This document shows, piece after piece, positions 1 through 11,031 of a stretch of DNA of 64,000 nt. Under the pieces are notes generated by a model. It saw nothing but the letters and a program-made list of their open reading frames with translations, had not been told where the DNA came from and did no database searches. The translations under genes and the position numbers were made by a program. Each line of letters begins with the position of its first letter. Positions within the stretch are counted from its first letter, which is position 1. The stretch comes from Branchiostoma belcheri (lineage: Eukaryota; Chordata; Leptocardii; Amphioxiformes; Branchiostomatidae), in contig NW_017803047.1 of assembly GCF_001625305.1 (NCBI RefSeq), forward strand, positions 77,403 to 141,402, given 5' to 3'.

Positions 1-995
1 TTAGACACTTCTAAAATTGACTCCTCATCTTGCGCAACTACACCCTGATGGTATTAAAACTGAAAAAGGAATTAGGCCGGTCGACGTTATTGCTATTCAT
101 ATGATGATTATAAATTGTACAAAAGAACAACTGTTCAATAACAAAATGCTGCCTTCTTGCCCCTTCCCCTAAATCCGCGCATGCCGCTTACCCCTTTTCC
201 GATACAGAGAAACCCCAAGTAAGCCTCGCAGGACCACGCCACCGCATATCCCTCTCAGACAGGATGTACACAAGTGCCGCCAGAAAGTAGTAGCTTCTTC
301 TGCTTTTTTGAACGTCCCACCACGCTCCCACTCTAACAGTTCTTGACAAAAACCTTTGTTCCAGAGGGGTTCGGGTATGTCTTCCTGTTTCAATTTGTAG
401 TTTGTGGCAGCTTATCCTTAGTCTTGTGACTGCATTTCTGATCTTCACATTTTCATTACTTAGGTATTTTTCTAAATTATATGTAGTTTTAATCTATACG
501 ATCTTAACTGTCCAGCCTCTTGGAAACCCAGACTTCGGGGACTGTGCCTCGGGCTCAGTGGGGGCTGGTTCAGCATAGATAAGTTAGTCGCGGATGTATA
601 AACTGTTTGTGATTAACTCAGGCATGAAAGGAAAAAAATGTGATGCCTGATTTAGAGATGCTTAGTATATGATTTGCGACTGTAATATAGCAATAGGATT
701 TAGGTTTCCATGTGTCTATACGGAGTCCAGATAAAACACGTGTATATTAAGAAGGTGCAGCAGATGCTTGAGAACTCCAGTTGAGGATAACCGCTATGAT
801 GGGTCGAGTAGTAATGAAGAGAACATCCCAGAATCCGTGAAGTCTAATTCAGATGGTTCTGTAACGCGCTAACTGCCTGAGGTTCACTGTCAACTGTTCA
901 GTGGTGAAAGAATGCCCATTTTAGTTGTCTTGATTTGGATAGACATGTTAGTCAAACTGTTTCGATGACACTTAATGGAGGTTTTTCACCCGTAG
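1..995. other. Intergenic, no gene recognised
   Basis: No reading frame here resembles a known family and no splice-consistent exon was found. The only structure noticed is one copy of a dispersed repeat near 516-574. Confidence 0.5.
516..574 (+). repeat. Dispersed repeat, copy 1
   Basis: This 59-bp stretch matches the reverse complement of 38525-38583 with only a few mismatches (both contain TTGGAAACCCAGAC and GGGGACTGTGCCTC). It therefore belongs to an interspersed repeat family; the full ends of the element were not located. Confidence 0.7.
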
Positions 996-2860
996 TGTGT
1001 TTTTGGCACTTTTTTTTGAATGGGAACAAATACAATCTCATCCTAGCTATTGTAATGATCCGTTCATGAGACGAACACGATGTATGGGAACGAAATGGGA
1101 TTATAATATAGGAGGCAATGTTACAGCAAGGACACTTGTTGTTTTTCAGAACGAACTACTCGCCGCGCAGGGTTTTATCATTTCACAATCTACAATGGGG
1201 GTCGTTACACTATGTATCATTGTGGATTGAACGACACTTGTTATAGCCTCGTCCGCCATAACTGGCGTATGGGCCAAATAGTATGAATTCTGGTCTCTCA
1301 GCACACCACTGTTCTCGGAGGTACAGAATCTTTTCTCTCAGTTGTTGGTCCACATGGATATCAGCCCATGTTCGTTTCCGCTTCCTGCCTGTTTGTTTGT
1401 TTGTTGTGGTTGTGCCTCAGGTGAGGAATACGCAGGTTGAAGTGGTGTCGTCACCTGTTTCACACGTCACCTGTTTCACACTCCGATCATTAGCCAGTTG
1501 GATTTGGTCTGTATCCTCCTGGGGGCTGGAGACAGTTGCTACCCTTCAGAAGAATCTGCCCATCTCTCGTTCAAACTGACGTATGTTCCATCTGCCCAGG
1601 ATACTTAACAAGTAGTTATTGTCATTGGTAACCCCTCTAGACACTGTTAACCATCCACAATCAGTGTACGTTAATACAAGAAGACATGTTACGAACTGTC
1701 CTTATAACATTTTTAGCAAACCCAGCAAGTATGCAAAGCTCCGACACCCCGCGAACACCAGTTTGTTTTTTCAAGCGATTGGCCTTGCCCAGATGATAGT
1801 GATGTTATTGTGAAAGATACCCTTCATACCCTGCCACCAAGTAGTCTTTCTGTGGACGAAAAAAAATGTTACTAAGGCGGACGTCTGCAACAAGCTACCA
1901 ATTGGCAGATGGCCTTAAAATGACAAAGTGTGTATAGCCCCAGTTGGCTTCCCTTTGAACAGGTTATTTACATTAACAGTCAAAATATACTTGTAGTCCT
2001 CTCCTGTTGCATGATCAAACGGCTTGGTGTAAAGGGATTAATGCTCCAGTCGTCATCAGTACAGATGTTAACCTTCCAAAGGTTTGTCTTGCAAATAGCT
2101 TGGCATTCTTCTAGCCACCCCACACCACTTTTGAGAACTCACAAGTAGGTAATGCTGAATTCTACAAATGATGCCCATGTCTCCATCAGTGTGCCCACAA
2201 CAGAGAAAATGGCCTTGGAATTTGTCATGGTTTCCAACTCTTCGCATCTATGTTCATGTACACGCTTTGTTCGTTGGTGACGGGAGGTAGCTGCAATGTA
2301 CTTAACCAATCGTGGTGGAAGTGAAGACAGATTTTACTCCGGCCAAGTCATTTCTGAGGTAGAAGTATACATAGCATCTAAACATAGCATCTAGTTTAAC
2401 ATCAGTCGAAGGGGGCATTGTGACATTTAATTGCCAACAGAAGTCTATCTTCTGGCCGAGGTTGGTGAGCCAAGTCACTTTTGCAGTGTTGTTTGCACTT
2501 GTGTATCCTGCACAGTTAAACATTTTAAAAAATGTTGTCAAAATACTTCAGACCAAATAATCATACCTTCAGTCCATCTCACAGTGTCTGACCAGAAAAA
2601 GTCCACGGTTTTTTTTTTCCAATGGACCATCATTGTCCTGATTCAGTTTGTTTATCTGAATTGATTGCATAGATAGAAGAAATACATTACACTACAGATA
2701 GATATAAGCACATCCCTAAGAAATTAATATAAGACGAATAAGAAGCAGTAATCGAACTCCATTAGTTTGTACAGGGTACCTATTCAGACTATTCAGACCT
2801 ATTCGTATTACACATATAAACACTAAACCAAAATACACATTTGTCTATTTACACCTACAG
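996..2860. other. Intergenic, no gene supported
   Basis: Several short open frames occur, for example minus strand 2302-2541, but none shows a recognisable domain or a convincing splice pattern. I see no confident gene or element. Confidence 0.45.
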
Positions 2861-2939
2861 GCAAACATGGTCGTCTGCACCACAGAACAGTCGCTTTCAG
2901 TTACGGAGAATTTACAGTTGGATGTTACATGTAGCATTT

Positions 2940-3191
2940 TGAAGTTAACCTGGTTGTTTATAAAATTCCTGAGGTCCCCCCACAAGGCCTTCCAGTCTCG
3001 TTCTTTGGAGTTTCTCCGTTGCTTCTGGCTCTCTTGCAGTGCATCATCCTCTCTATGGAGAGACCGTCGCCACATCACAGGATTGGGTAGAGCTTGCCTT
3101 GCCACTCAGGAACGTAGCCGTGCAGGAACTCCATGATCTGGATCACACCTTCTGTTGAGGAGAGGTCAGAATCCACAACACCCAGGTTGAC
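2940..3191 (-). pseudogene. DUF6589-family gene fragment, broken
   Basis: On the minus strand an exon-like segment begins after an acceptor (tttag at 3192) and reads VNLGVVDSDLSS, then GYVPEW, then after an in-frame TGA (near 3077) CGDGLSIERMMHCKRARSNG. The GDxLSxER...KRARSNxxTP pattern is what I recall for DUF6589-type proteins, multicopy in amphioxus and cnidarians and of unknown function. After the TP residues the frame shifts by one base, so this copy is dead or badly sequenced. The ORFs at 3755-4024 and 4350-4665 on the same strand could be earlier exons, but phases do not join cleanly. The family assignment is from memory of the motif. Confidence 0.5.
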
Positions 3192-3754
3192 CTAAAATCA
3201 TACAATATGTTGTCATGATTGTATGACTTCAGTGCTGAATGAACCTTAGGTCTTGTGTAGGATTGCTGAAAATTAACCTTGTGTATCATCATTTGAAATG
3301 TACATATCATATCCTTTGCCTCTGGATGCCTGAAGTACATTAAAATCACCTCTAGTCACTTAAACAACGCATACTTTCTAAGTTGATTTTAGTAAAAGTA
3401 TGGGAAGACCTCGAGTAAAAAAAATGCTACATGTTTTAGAACATAAACTGCAAAATATGCAGGACTACAGGACTCTTTAAGGCATGACAGCTGCAAAGCC
3501 AAACACTGCTTATCACAGAAAATTTATAAACTTAAATTTGAGAAATCCCTGTGCAACTTTCGGGTTAAAAGTCGTAAGTGAATGGGCCGTATACCAACTT
3601 TTCTTTTGGATAGGTTTGGACTGACACACTGGACGCAGTCTCTGGTTATATCCGGGAAGTTTTGTACAGCTCTCGTTGCATCAGCTGAAGACAAAAGAGT
3701 GATCGCAATGATTATCTCACCTGGAAATTGGCAACTTTGCTTACCCTTTACTTG

Positions 3755-4024
3755 TCACCAGTTATATTTCATTTCAGGTGGGTGATTTCTAGCCCGTTTT
3801 GTTACAACTTGCACTGCCCTATGAATCTCTGGCTCTCGCTGATCACCAGTAACATTTGCGTCGTGGTGTAGACTTGCCTTGGAAGGCACATAGACTGCCA
3901 GGATCAGTTGATTCTTGAATCGAAACATCGAGCATACATTGTTGTCGACTGCTTCTGTGTCCTTACTGAAAAGAAGGTCAAGCTTGGTGTTCCAGTCCTT
4001 CTCAGCACCAAGTATTTTGTCCAA
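3755..4024 (-). other. Uncharacterised candidate exon
   Basis: An open frame begins just after a plausible acceptor (ttatag) and reads LDKILGAEKDWNTKLDLLFS, followed by about 65 more residues, mixed charge, no membrane segment. I do not recognise it. It lies between the DUF6589-like fragment and the acidic candidate exon at 4350-4665 on the same strand and may belong with them. Absence of a joining phase keeps this tentative. Confidence 0.3.
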
Positions 4025-4349
4025 CTATAAATGTACAAGAATGACTCATGTCAATGTTTTACAATTTAACATGGACAAGACATGGTGGTGAGGTGTTCAA
4101 GTTATAGTTAATGTTAAACTCACCACCAAAAATATAGGTATACGGTGACAAAATACATGACAAAAACAACAAATAACAGCAAATGGGTGGAAATGGAACA
4201 ATAAATGGTAAGAAAGAACATGTTTTGTAGGCTATGGAGGAGTTAATCTAATAGAATCCGAGTTGTTTTGAGTGGCTGTGGAACTTGCGGTCGCTGTTCG
4301 TGTTTCTAGGTTTCGGGGATTACTGTTCGGAGATTTCTTCAAGACTCAC

Positions 4350-4665
4350 GTTTTAGCTCATCAGAGGGCACATCATCAAAACGTGAATATGCAAACATAT
4401 CCGCACTTGTGTCCCATTCCAGGCTGAGGTCTGGGGAAGAGACTCTGTGCTCAGGGCTGGATGATAAACGAGGTGCCCCAATATCATCAAGGACTCTCTC
4501 ATAGTCGAGCTCAGAACTATACGTCGCATCACTGTCAGGTTCATATTCCACTGTGTCGTAGTATCCCAGGCTTGTACTTGGAATTAATGCTGTTCGCGTC
4601 AAATAATGCGCTGAACTCTGGGCTGGACAGGAGTGGCCAAATTTCCTAGAATTTATCGCTTCCAT
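4350..4665 (-). CDS. Hypothetical acidic N-terminal exon
   Basis: From ATG at 4665 a 105-residue frame runs to a good donor (GTGAGT, exon end 4350, phase 1). The product starts MEAINSRKFGHSC and is rich in Asp, Glu, Ser and Tyr (for example DTVEYEPDSDATYSSELDYE), with no recognised domain. Such acidic low-complexity N-termini occur in many proteins, so no function is proposed. The next in-phase exon was not found; the nearest downstream ORF gives a stop in the required phase. It may be the start of a broken gene. Confidence 0.3.
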
Positions 4666-4929
4666 CTTGTTGTTTTCAAGCTTCTTGGCTTTCTTGTCTC
4701 TTGTAATCTTCTGTTATAATACAGTTTTTGTACAAAACTGTACACTATGACCACGTTGACTCTGCTACGTAATTCATGCAAAGTAGTCCCCAACAAGTTT
4801 GTTGGAACCGTCACATCTATAGATGATACTGTCCGTGTCGAAGTAAAAAGAAAAACAGCCTGTCCAATGAGTCGTATAGTTTAGGGCGGGCCGCCGCAGT
4901 AGTAAATGCCGCAATGTAAATATTAGTGT

Positions 4930-5535
4930 TTGTACTACAGTTTAATTTATAAAACAACTATTGATTCTTATGTAAGAGTATTTCAGTATAAATTGTTACA
5001 TAACTTTCTTGCTCTCAAAAATAAGTTATATAGATTGAATCTAGCAGAGGACTCATTATGTTCCTATTGTAATTTGGAGTAAGAAACACCTTTACATATT
5101 TTTTTGCCTTTGTACCTCTCTTGTGAAATTTCTGGGGGGTGTAGAATTTTGGATAAAACATGTTGATACAGAAGTCAAGCTTACACCCAGAATTATCATA
5201 CTAGGCATTTCAGTTAATCATCTTATTGTCCTGAGAATATTGTTATTGATACTAAAGCTCTCTCTCTATATATATAAAAACAGACAGTTTTAAGTTTGTT
5301 ACCATTAAGGGCTTAACAGGTTATGTTAAATACTATCACAAATTAGAATGTGATAGCACAAAACTGTGGGAAAATGGATAAACATATGTTGAAATGGGAT
5401 CCACTGTATGATAAATTGTTAGACTGATGTATTGTTTGCAAAATGTCTCTGTGTATTTATTTTTTTTGTATGTGAACGTCCTTTGCCTTTATTCTTTGAA
5501 ATACTAGTAACAATAAAGATTATTTGGAAAAAAAT
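4930..5535 (+). mobile_element. L1/Tx1-like LINE 3' end
   Basis: Translation gives VRVFQYKLLHNFLALKNKLY and then CSYCN...TPLHIF, the Cys/His segment that ends ORF2 of L1-like non-LTR elements. It is followed by a degraded tail, AATAAA and an A-rich end at about 5512-5535. The element is 5' truncated, and a stop replaces a residue near 5081. Conservation of the Y-K-L-L-H pattern and CxxC/H is the basis; the clade is inferred. Confidence 0.6.
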
Positions 5536-5927
5536 ATTAGTGTTGGGCAGTTCTGGTATGAAGTCCTTCTGTTATGCGTACTGAACCTCAACAATATCAT
5601 CAATGATAATGCTCAAGGATAGAACCTCTATATTCTTATCTCCACGATTTCATATATTCTGGCAGGCGTTGTGACGTACTCTGTCTTAGAGTGATGTCCA
5701 AACTTTATCCGGAACGACTTAAATCATAGCTTCGCCAGGGCTCGCATTTCAGCGTTCTTTTCGATGTTACTCCTGTCTAATTGGATGCCTCTTTCTCACT
5801 GTATTTTTTAATGTATTCATTCTATTCCTCTAGCCTCTATGCGGATGACAGTGTGCCATCTGCCACTCAGTCTGGCCAACCACTGCTTTCCCGTTTCACT
5901 GCTTGTTTTTCACTGCTCATCAATTTT

Positions 5928-6098
5928 NNNNNNNNNNNNNNNNNNNNNNNNNNNNNNNNNNNNNNNNNNNNNNNNNNNNNNNNNNNNNNNNNNNNNNNNN
6001 NNNNNNNNNNNNNNNNNNNNNNNNNNNNNNNNNNNNNNNNNNNNNNNNNNNNNNNNNNNNNNNNNNNNNNNNNNNNNNNNNNNNNNNNNNNNNNNNNN
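5928..6098. other. Assembly gap (171 N)
   Basis: Run of unknown bases. Open frames reported across it are not meaningful. Confidence 0.99.
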
Positions 6099-6309
6099 CT
6101 TTTTTTTTTTTTTTTAGAGTTGTAGTGTTCCGACGACAATGAGTGGGACTACTCCATTTGGGCATAGATGTGAAAATTAAGATCATTGTCATTATAATGC
6201 AGGTATAAGTACATTATGTTCTAACCGAACAGCCTTAACTTAACTAACAGCTAACAGTCTCAACAATCTAACTCTTAACTTAGATGTTCTTAAACTACAT
6301 GTAATTGTC

Positions 6310-6500
6310 CTAGCGGTGTAACAGGATGTCCAGTTCGAGTCTGCGTAGGTGGAGTTGCACAAAGCAATCGACTACTTTGTTCCAGATTTATGTCTTTGTC
6401 GTAGTGGATGTGCATGAGTGCCAGGTTCCTCAGCCGCTGTTTCCCCATTGAGGCACGCATGTAGTTGTTTAGCCTCCGTAAGGCACTGGCGCTCAGTTAG
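6310..6500 (-). pseudogene. hAT transposase C-terminal dimerisation region
   Basis: On the minus strand the frame reads LSASALRRLNNYMRASMGKQ and RLRNLALMHIHYDKDI, the S-ALRRLKxYxRxxMxxxRLxxLALxxIH pattern of the hAT C-terminal dimerisation domain. One extra base after the NLEQ residues shifts the frame, after which VVDCFVQLHLRRLELD leads to a stop at 6310. Only the C-terminus is visible. Known family role: multimer formation of hAT transposases. The copy appears inactive. Confidence 0.6.
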
Positions 6501-6699
6501 AAGTTGTTTAATAAGACGTTCACTGTTAACAAGAAAGAAAAAAACATCAAGAAAGTTAAAGGGATACATTAGCGAGTAAGCACAGGATACATTATTTACT
6601 GCCGATTAGTGACCCCTGACATCAAAACTACACATACCCATTTTTTAATCAATAACTAGGAGTAACGTTTCAAACTAAAGATCGTTTTGAATTTATATA

Positions 6700-6952
6700 T
6701 CCAGCCATGCAAACCTGAGTAACTTTCTTTTACACATTCCAGCCATGTGGTCAACCTCTGGTAGACGTCTTTTTGCCTGTCCTTCCTGTTGCCACCATCA
6801 TCTGCCCATTTGACATCCATTGCCCGCACTATGTCATCTGCAGTGACTGGTAGTGACCCAGTAGTGACCCAGTCAGCTGGGGCTCAGACTCCAAAACATT
6901 GAGTAGAGCAAACAGCTTCAGGCCCTCTCGCAGCTGCTGGATGGCTGACTGT
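6700..6952 (-). pseudogene. Fragment of a repeated coding family
   Basis: The minus strand reads QQSAIQQLREGLKLFALLNV and, after a frame change, TADDIVRAMDVKWADDGGNR and KDRQKDVYQRLTTWLE. The second half recurs on the plus strand at 31270-31380 with clear protein-level similarity (DDIVQVMDVKW, DGGN, RQKDV), so this is a multicopy, probably transposon-borne, coding segment. It vaguely resembles the helical region upstream of HECT or DUF6589 domains in multicopy invertebrate proteins; I cannot name the family with confidence. Confidence 0.4.
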
Positions 6953-7319
6953 TGTGAAGAGTAATAAATAAAACGTACCAATAATGAAAATGACATGAAC
7001 ATGAAAATTGATTTACTAAACAAACAGACTACAATGAAGTGTTCCAAACACTAGTAACCTGGCCTGGATGACCCTGTTCTGCGGGTTATAATTATGCCCT
7101 GAAATGCGTTGAAGATTATTTTCTCTGACTGTGTGAGTTGATGTAAGGGCAACAATCCTGTAGAGCATTAGTATCTGCATCAATATTTAATTCCTATACT
7201 TTAAAAACCCTAAGGTTTTCATTTGAATAAGGCGAACAAAGCCTTCCTGTCCAACCAATAATAAAAAAAATACAATACAATACAATACATAAACATTTTT
7301 TGTAACATGTAGAAACTAA

Positions 7320-8222
7320 TCAACCACAGCAATATTCACTGTTACTATGTGCACCATACTTAAACGTCACATCATCCCTTTCCAACAGCTTTTCCTCGTT
7401 GTTCATTACCAGTGAGTCCGATCCTAGAATTGTAGATACAATATTGGAGAAACACGACGATTGGACTTGTTTACCATGGTCATCCACAACAACCTTTACA
7501 AACATTTCCTCCTTTGACCTGTCTCGTAACTGCTTCATTTTGCAATAAGGGACAACACAGAAACTTTGTCCTACCAATTTTCCTATTGCAAAAATGACAC
7601 TTGTACAATGCAAATATATATAGGAGCCAGGCCCAGATCTGACCATGATATTCTTTGGGCCTCCGCCTCATGTACACCTTTTGTTAAGTTTTCAGGCCTA
7701 AAGCTAAAACCTCATTACGTTTGTGGGTAAAGGCCTAAGGAGTAGGAGGATAAAAAAATATTCCATTGTAACAACTGTTCAGATAGATCAGCCTGCACAT
7801 GGTTTTCTCTGTCTGCGATTATAGTAGATTCTATGTTAGGACATTCTAATCCTGGCGGCACATCCCATGGCGTGTTGACATTCCTGTACAATGCATGAGA
7901 TCTTGGCATTCCCTGTTGTTTTCTTTGCAACATAGCAGGCATACAAGGGTCATGACATAGGGTAAAAGGGTAGCCCATCTGTTTTGGCACTCATGACCAA
8001 CTTAATCCAAACATGTTCAAACAAACCTCCACAAATCCGTGCTATAGACGTCATTCCAGTAAGGGGTGGCCCAGAAAACATCATTTGTCTTGGATGCTTG
8101 TTTTGGTACCTGGTTGTGTGCATCGGCAGCATATCCTTAAGCTGCCCCTGGGCATAACGTATGAATACGTCCCTCGTGTCCTTCTGGATGTCAAAGCAAT
8201 AGTAGGATAAAACTTCGTCCAA
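7320..8222 (-). other. Uncharacterised minus-strand ORF cluster
   Basis: Three overlapping open frames run in the same direction. 8222-7950 contains DVFIRYAQGQLKDMLPMHT and ARICGGLFEHVWIKLVMSAK; 7990-7715 contains HDPCMPAMLQRKQQGMPRSH and NTPWDVPPGLEC; 7646-7320 contains VGQSFCVVPYCKM. They look like one protein broken by frameshifts or introns, with several CxxC-like pairs. I do not recognise it. The surroundings (hAT and other repeat fragments) suggest a mobile-element origin. Confidence 0.3.
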
Positions 8223-8377
8223 GATCTGTTCAACACTCTTCAGTGCTAAAATGATTAAAAAAATTGATTATAAAGGTGAGTCATATATCTGTTCTTTAAA
8301 TGACATATATGTCTGTCGAGAAGTAAAGATAACCTGCAAGTTGTTCCTGGTGAAAACATCCTTGTAAGCCGTACAGT

Positions 8378-8548
8378 ATGAATGAGAGAGAGAGATTTCG
8401 TAGTTACACAGGAGACATCCTGACCAGGATGGGCAGAACATCTCCCTACAACACCAACGAAGCTATCAATTTGTACTTCACCATTTACAAGAACTTAACC
8501 ACATCTAGTGGCGAAGCTGTTGCTACGTTTTTGGGAGGAGATCCTTAG
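8378..8548 (+). CDS. Small hypothetical ORF
   Basis: ATG at 8378 opens a 56-residue frame beginning MNERERFRSYTGDILTRMGR, then SPYNTNEAINLYFTIYKNLT, ending GGDP and TAG. The composition is protein-like and the frame is clean, but no family is recognised and no ribosome or splice context supports it. It may be an exon of a larger gene or a transposon remnant. Confidence 0.22.
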   Translation: MNERERFRSYTGDILTRMGRTSPYNTNEAINLYFTIYKNLTTSSGEAVATFLGGDP

Positions 8549-8789
8549 AGAGCGTCGCCAAAAATCGTTTAACAGGTCGCCTATTGATGCCTTTTGTTTG
8601 TTGTACGTAGCGCTATTTTGCCCTCGCAATACCTGTTCAAATCTTTAATTGATGGTCGTATGGTCAACCTGTAACTGCCTTGCCGACTTTGATCTGATAG
8701 GATACTGTTTGGTCTTGCCGTCGTCAAAGTCATTCGGGTATCCACACTCCGAACACCTTGTGGCTGGGACCCACAGCATTGGTGGGGCG

Positions 8790-9430
8790 TGGTCTTTTTT
8801 TGTGTGTGTATTTATTTATTTTATTTATTTCTGTTTTCTTTATACAGGGTAGGCGCACTCAGTACAATATACTGCTTTACAGGCGTGCCCTGTACAGATA
8901 GACATAAACACCAACAACAGTAAACAAATTAACCAAAAGTAACATATATATACACAACCAAACATCAAAATCGATGGATCAGGCTGGGTCGAGACGTCAG
9001 AGGTCAGCAATGATATTTTATCAGATTCTTGAAAGAGTGGCCAGATGTGACCACTCTTACTGTACCAGGCAACTCATTCCATGCAAATGCACCCCTGTAT
9101 GCAAATTTTCTACGGCCAGATTCCAGTTTAACTTTAGGTAGTTGTAATGATTAATATGAATTTTGCCATGTTGCGTAGGTGTGAGAAGTTCTGTCAAATA
9201 CTTGTAAGTACGCTGGTACCTGCTGATGGATTGACTTAAAGACGGTTTGCAGAAGGTGCATTTGCCGGCGGGATGTCAGGGAAATCGGACCTAGTGCAGA
9301 CAGCTGCTCGTTATCTACATGTGATGTTCTGTAGAGTGATGTAGGTTCTTCTGCGTCGAGAGCGGGGACTGTGCACGTTTCTTCCAGGTTCTTTACTGCT
9401 GAGCCTTCTGTAAATCTGCGTTGAGTTGAA
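8790..9430 (-). mobile_element. CR1/L2-like LINE, 3' part
   Basis: On the minus strand a long frame encodes DNEQLSALGPISLTSRRQMH, LLQTVFKSIHQQVPAYLQVF and, after one stop, KFAYRGAFAWNELPGTVRV. The R-F-x-YRGAxxWNxLP signature is typical of the C-terminus of CR1/L2-type reverse transcriptases. The element ends in a 3' UTR and an (AAATA)n tail at about 8805-8840. It is 5' truncated near 9430 and carries a stop, so it is inactive. Confidence 0.75.
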
Positions 9431-9439
9431 TCAACACCT

Positions 9440-10120
9440 GAGTGTAATTTAAGATATTCTACTTAACCTAGACGTGCGTGATAACAAATAAAGAAAGACA
9501 CTAGTTGAAATACATCGTGTTGCATTTTATTTACAGAGGAAACGCTCCTTTGCTTTATTATATTCTCTTTACTTCGAGCTGAAAAGCCCACAGATCCCAG
9601 TGGGTTAGCTTCAGGTGCCAACCCTTGCTTCAAATCGGCTGTCCCGCTGATGAGACCTCCGCAACTTTGTTTGCCCTACGCTGTAATATCAGCCCCCAGT
9701 ATTGCCTTGTGTAGATATCCGGTACTACAATAACCGCTTTTGGTTCTGACAGGATATCAGCGGGAAGGGACGAAATGCCTATTGCCTAGGTTCTGGGCGA
9801 AAACGTTCACTCCACTGGAGTTTGGAACTGCATGGATAAGGGCTATAAAGACTTCCTTTTTTTCTTGCCTACTGTTACCGAAAATTATGCCTAACAAGTT
9901 GGAAGTACTTAGATTTATCCAGTATGTAGAGGAAAAACGTATAAAGATTCAAAAAAGGTTTAAGTTTATTGATTTTTCATATTCATAATCTATTTCCGAT
10001 CCGTTACAATTAGACAACGTTTGTACAACTGTCAAGTCAGTTCTTCAATATTATACCAAGCAGCTAATGCCTCCGAAATTAAACATTTCGAATTAAGAGA
10101 AGACACTGAAGTCAGTTGAA
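9440..10120. other. No gene recognised
   Basis: A short plus-strand ORF (9740-9988) has no similarity I can identify. AT-rich sequence follows. Confidence 0.4.
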
Positions 10121-10129
10121 AGAAGGGTA

Positions 10130-11031
10130 GTAATTGCAGACTTAAGCGTGGGTTATAATCTATCAACTTAGATGAGAACCATTCAGGGTTGAAAATAATT
10201 AAGGAATCCACGAAGCTTTCAAAGTCTGATCAAATACACGTAAATGAATCAATTTTAACCCGCCATTCTCCATTGAATTATAAACTACTTTCCTGGCCCC
10301 TTTTTTGGACCATCCTCCCAAATGAAAGAGAAGATCTTTTTTTCATATCTTTTAAAAAACGAATTATTAGGAGACGGTAAAGTCTGGAGTAAGTTGGTAA
10401 ATTGTGGGACTACTAAAGAATTAACTACCGTTATTTTGCCATACAGGGATAATGCTTTACCTTTCCATGGACGCAATATTCGGTCTATCCTCTCCAACCT
10501 TGGTTCTATATTGGCTTCAACAATTGAATTCATAGCAACAGGAATGTGAACACCTAATACATCAACCTCTCCATCTACCCACTGTACCGGTAAATGTGTC
10601 GGTAATCGAAACTTCGAGAACTTTAAGAAACCAATTCTTAAAATCTTGCATTTTTCTGCATTTAGTTCGAGTCCTGAAATAAGTGAAAAATTATCCATAT
10701 CAGATAACAAAGCGTAAAACGATTCTAGATTAGGAGTAAAGGGAAAATTGGCGCCGTCTGCGTATTGTGACACTTTTGTGTATATTTCATACACCTGTAA
10801 ACCTCTAATAGACTGATTGGATCGTATCTTTATCGCCAAACCTTCAGCAGCTAGTATAAACAATAATGGGGATAAGGGGCAGCCTTGACGTACTCCGCGC
10901 CTTACCAGAAATGGGTTCGAAATGTATCTACTGTTTATTACGGAACTCGTTATATCACTATATAAAACCTTTGGCTTTACCCATTCTATCAATTCTGGAC
11001 CAAATCTAACAAGACTTTTGAAAAAAGTTTA
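10130..11031 (-). mobile_element. L1-like LINE reverse transcriptase, core segment
   Basis: Minus strand, reading from about 11020 down to 10285 and beyond: SLVRFGPELIEWVKPKVLYS, RRGVRQGCPLSPLLFILAAE, SQYADGANFPF, DRILRPWKGKALSLYGKITV. These are the RT palm and thumb motifs of L1/Tx1-like non-LTR elements. The catalytic YADD is YADG here, a loss of one aspartate. After GPKKGPGK a 1-nt frameshift leads into ENGGLKLIHLRVFDQTLK, another conserved L1-type block. The same LINE copy continues at 12920-13273, 13549-13640 and 15688-15737 (see findings). Inactive. Confidence 0.8.

Noticed and set aside
4024-4350. Splicing of the 4350-4665 exon to the ORF starting at 4024
   Set aside because: The required phase produces an immediate stop.
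5781-6192. Several ORFs spanning the N run
   Set aside because: They are open only because N codons are not stops.
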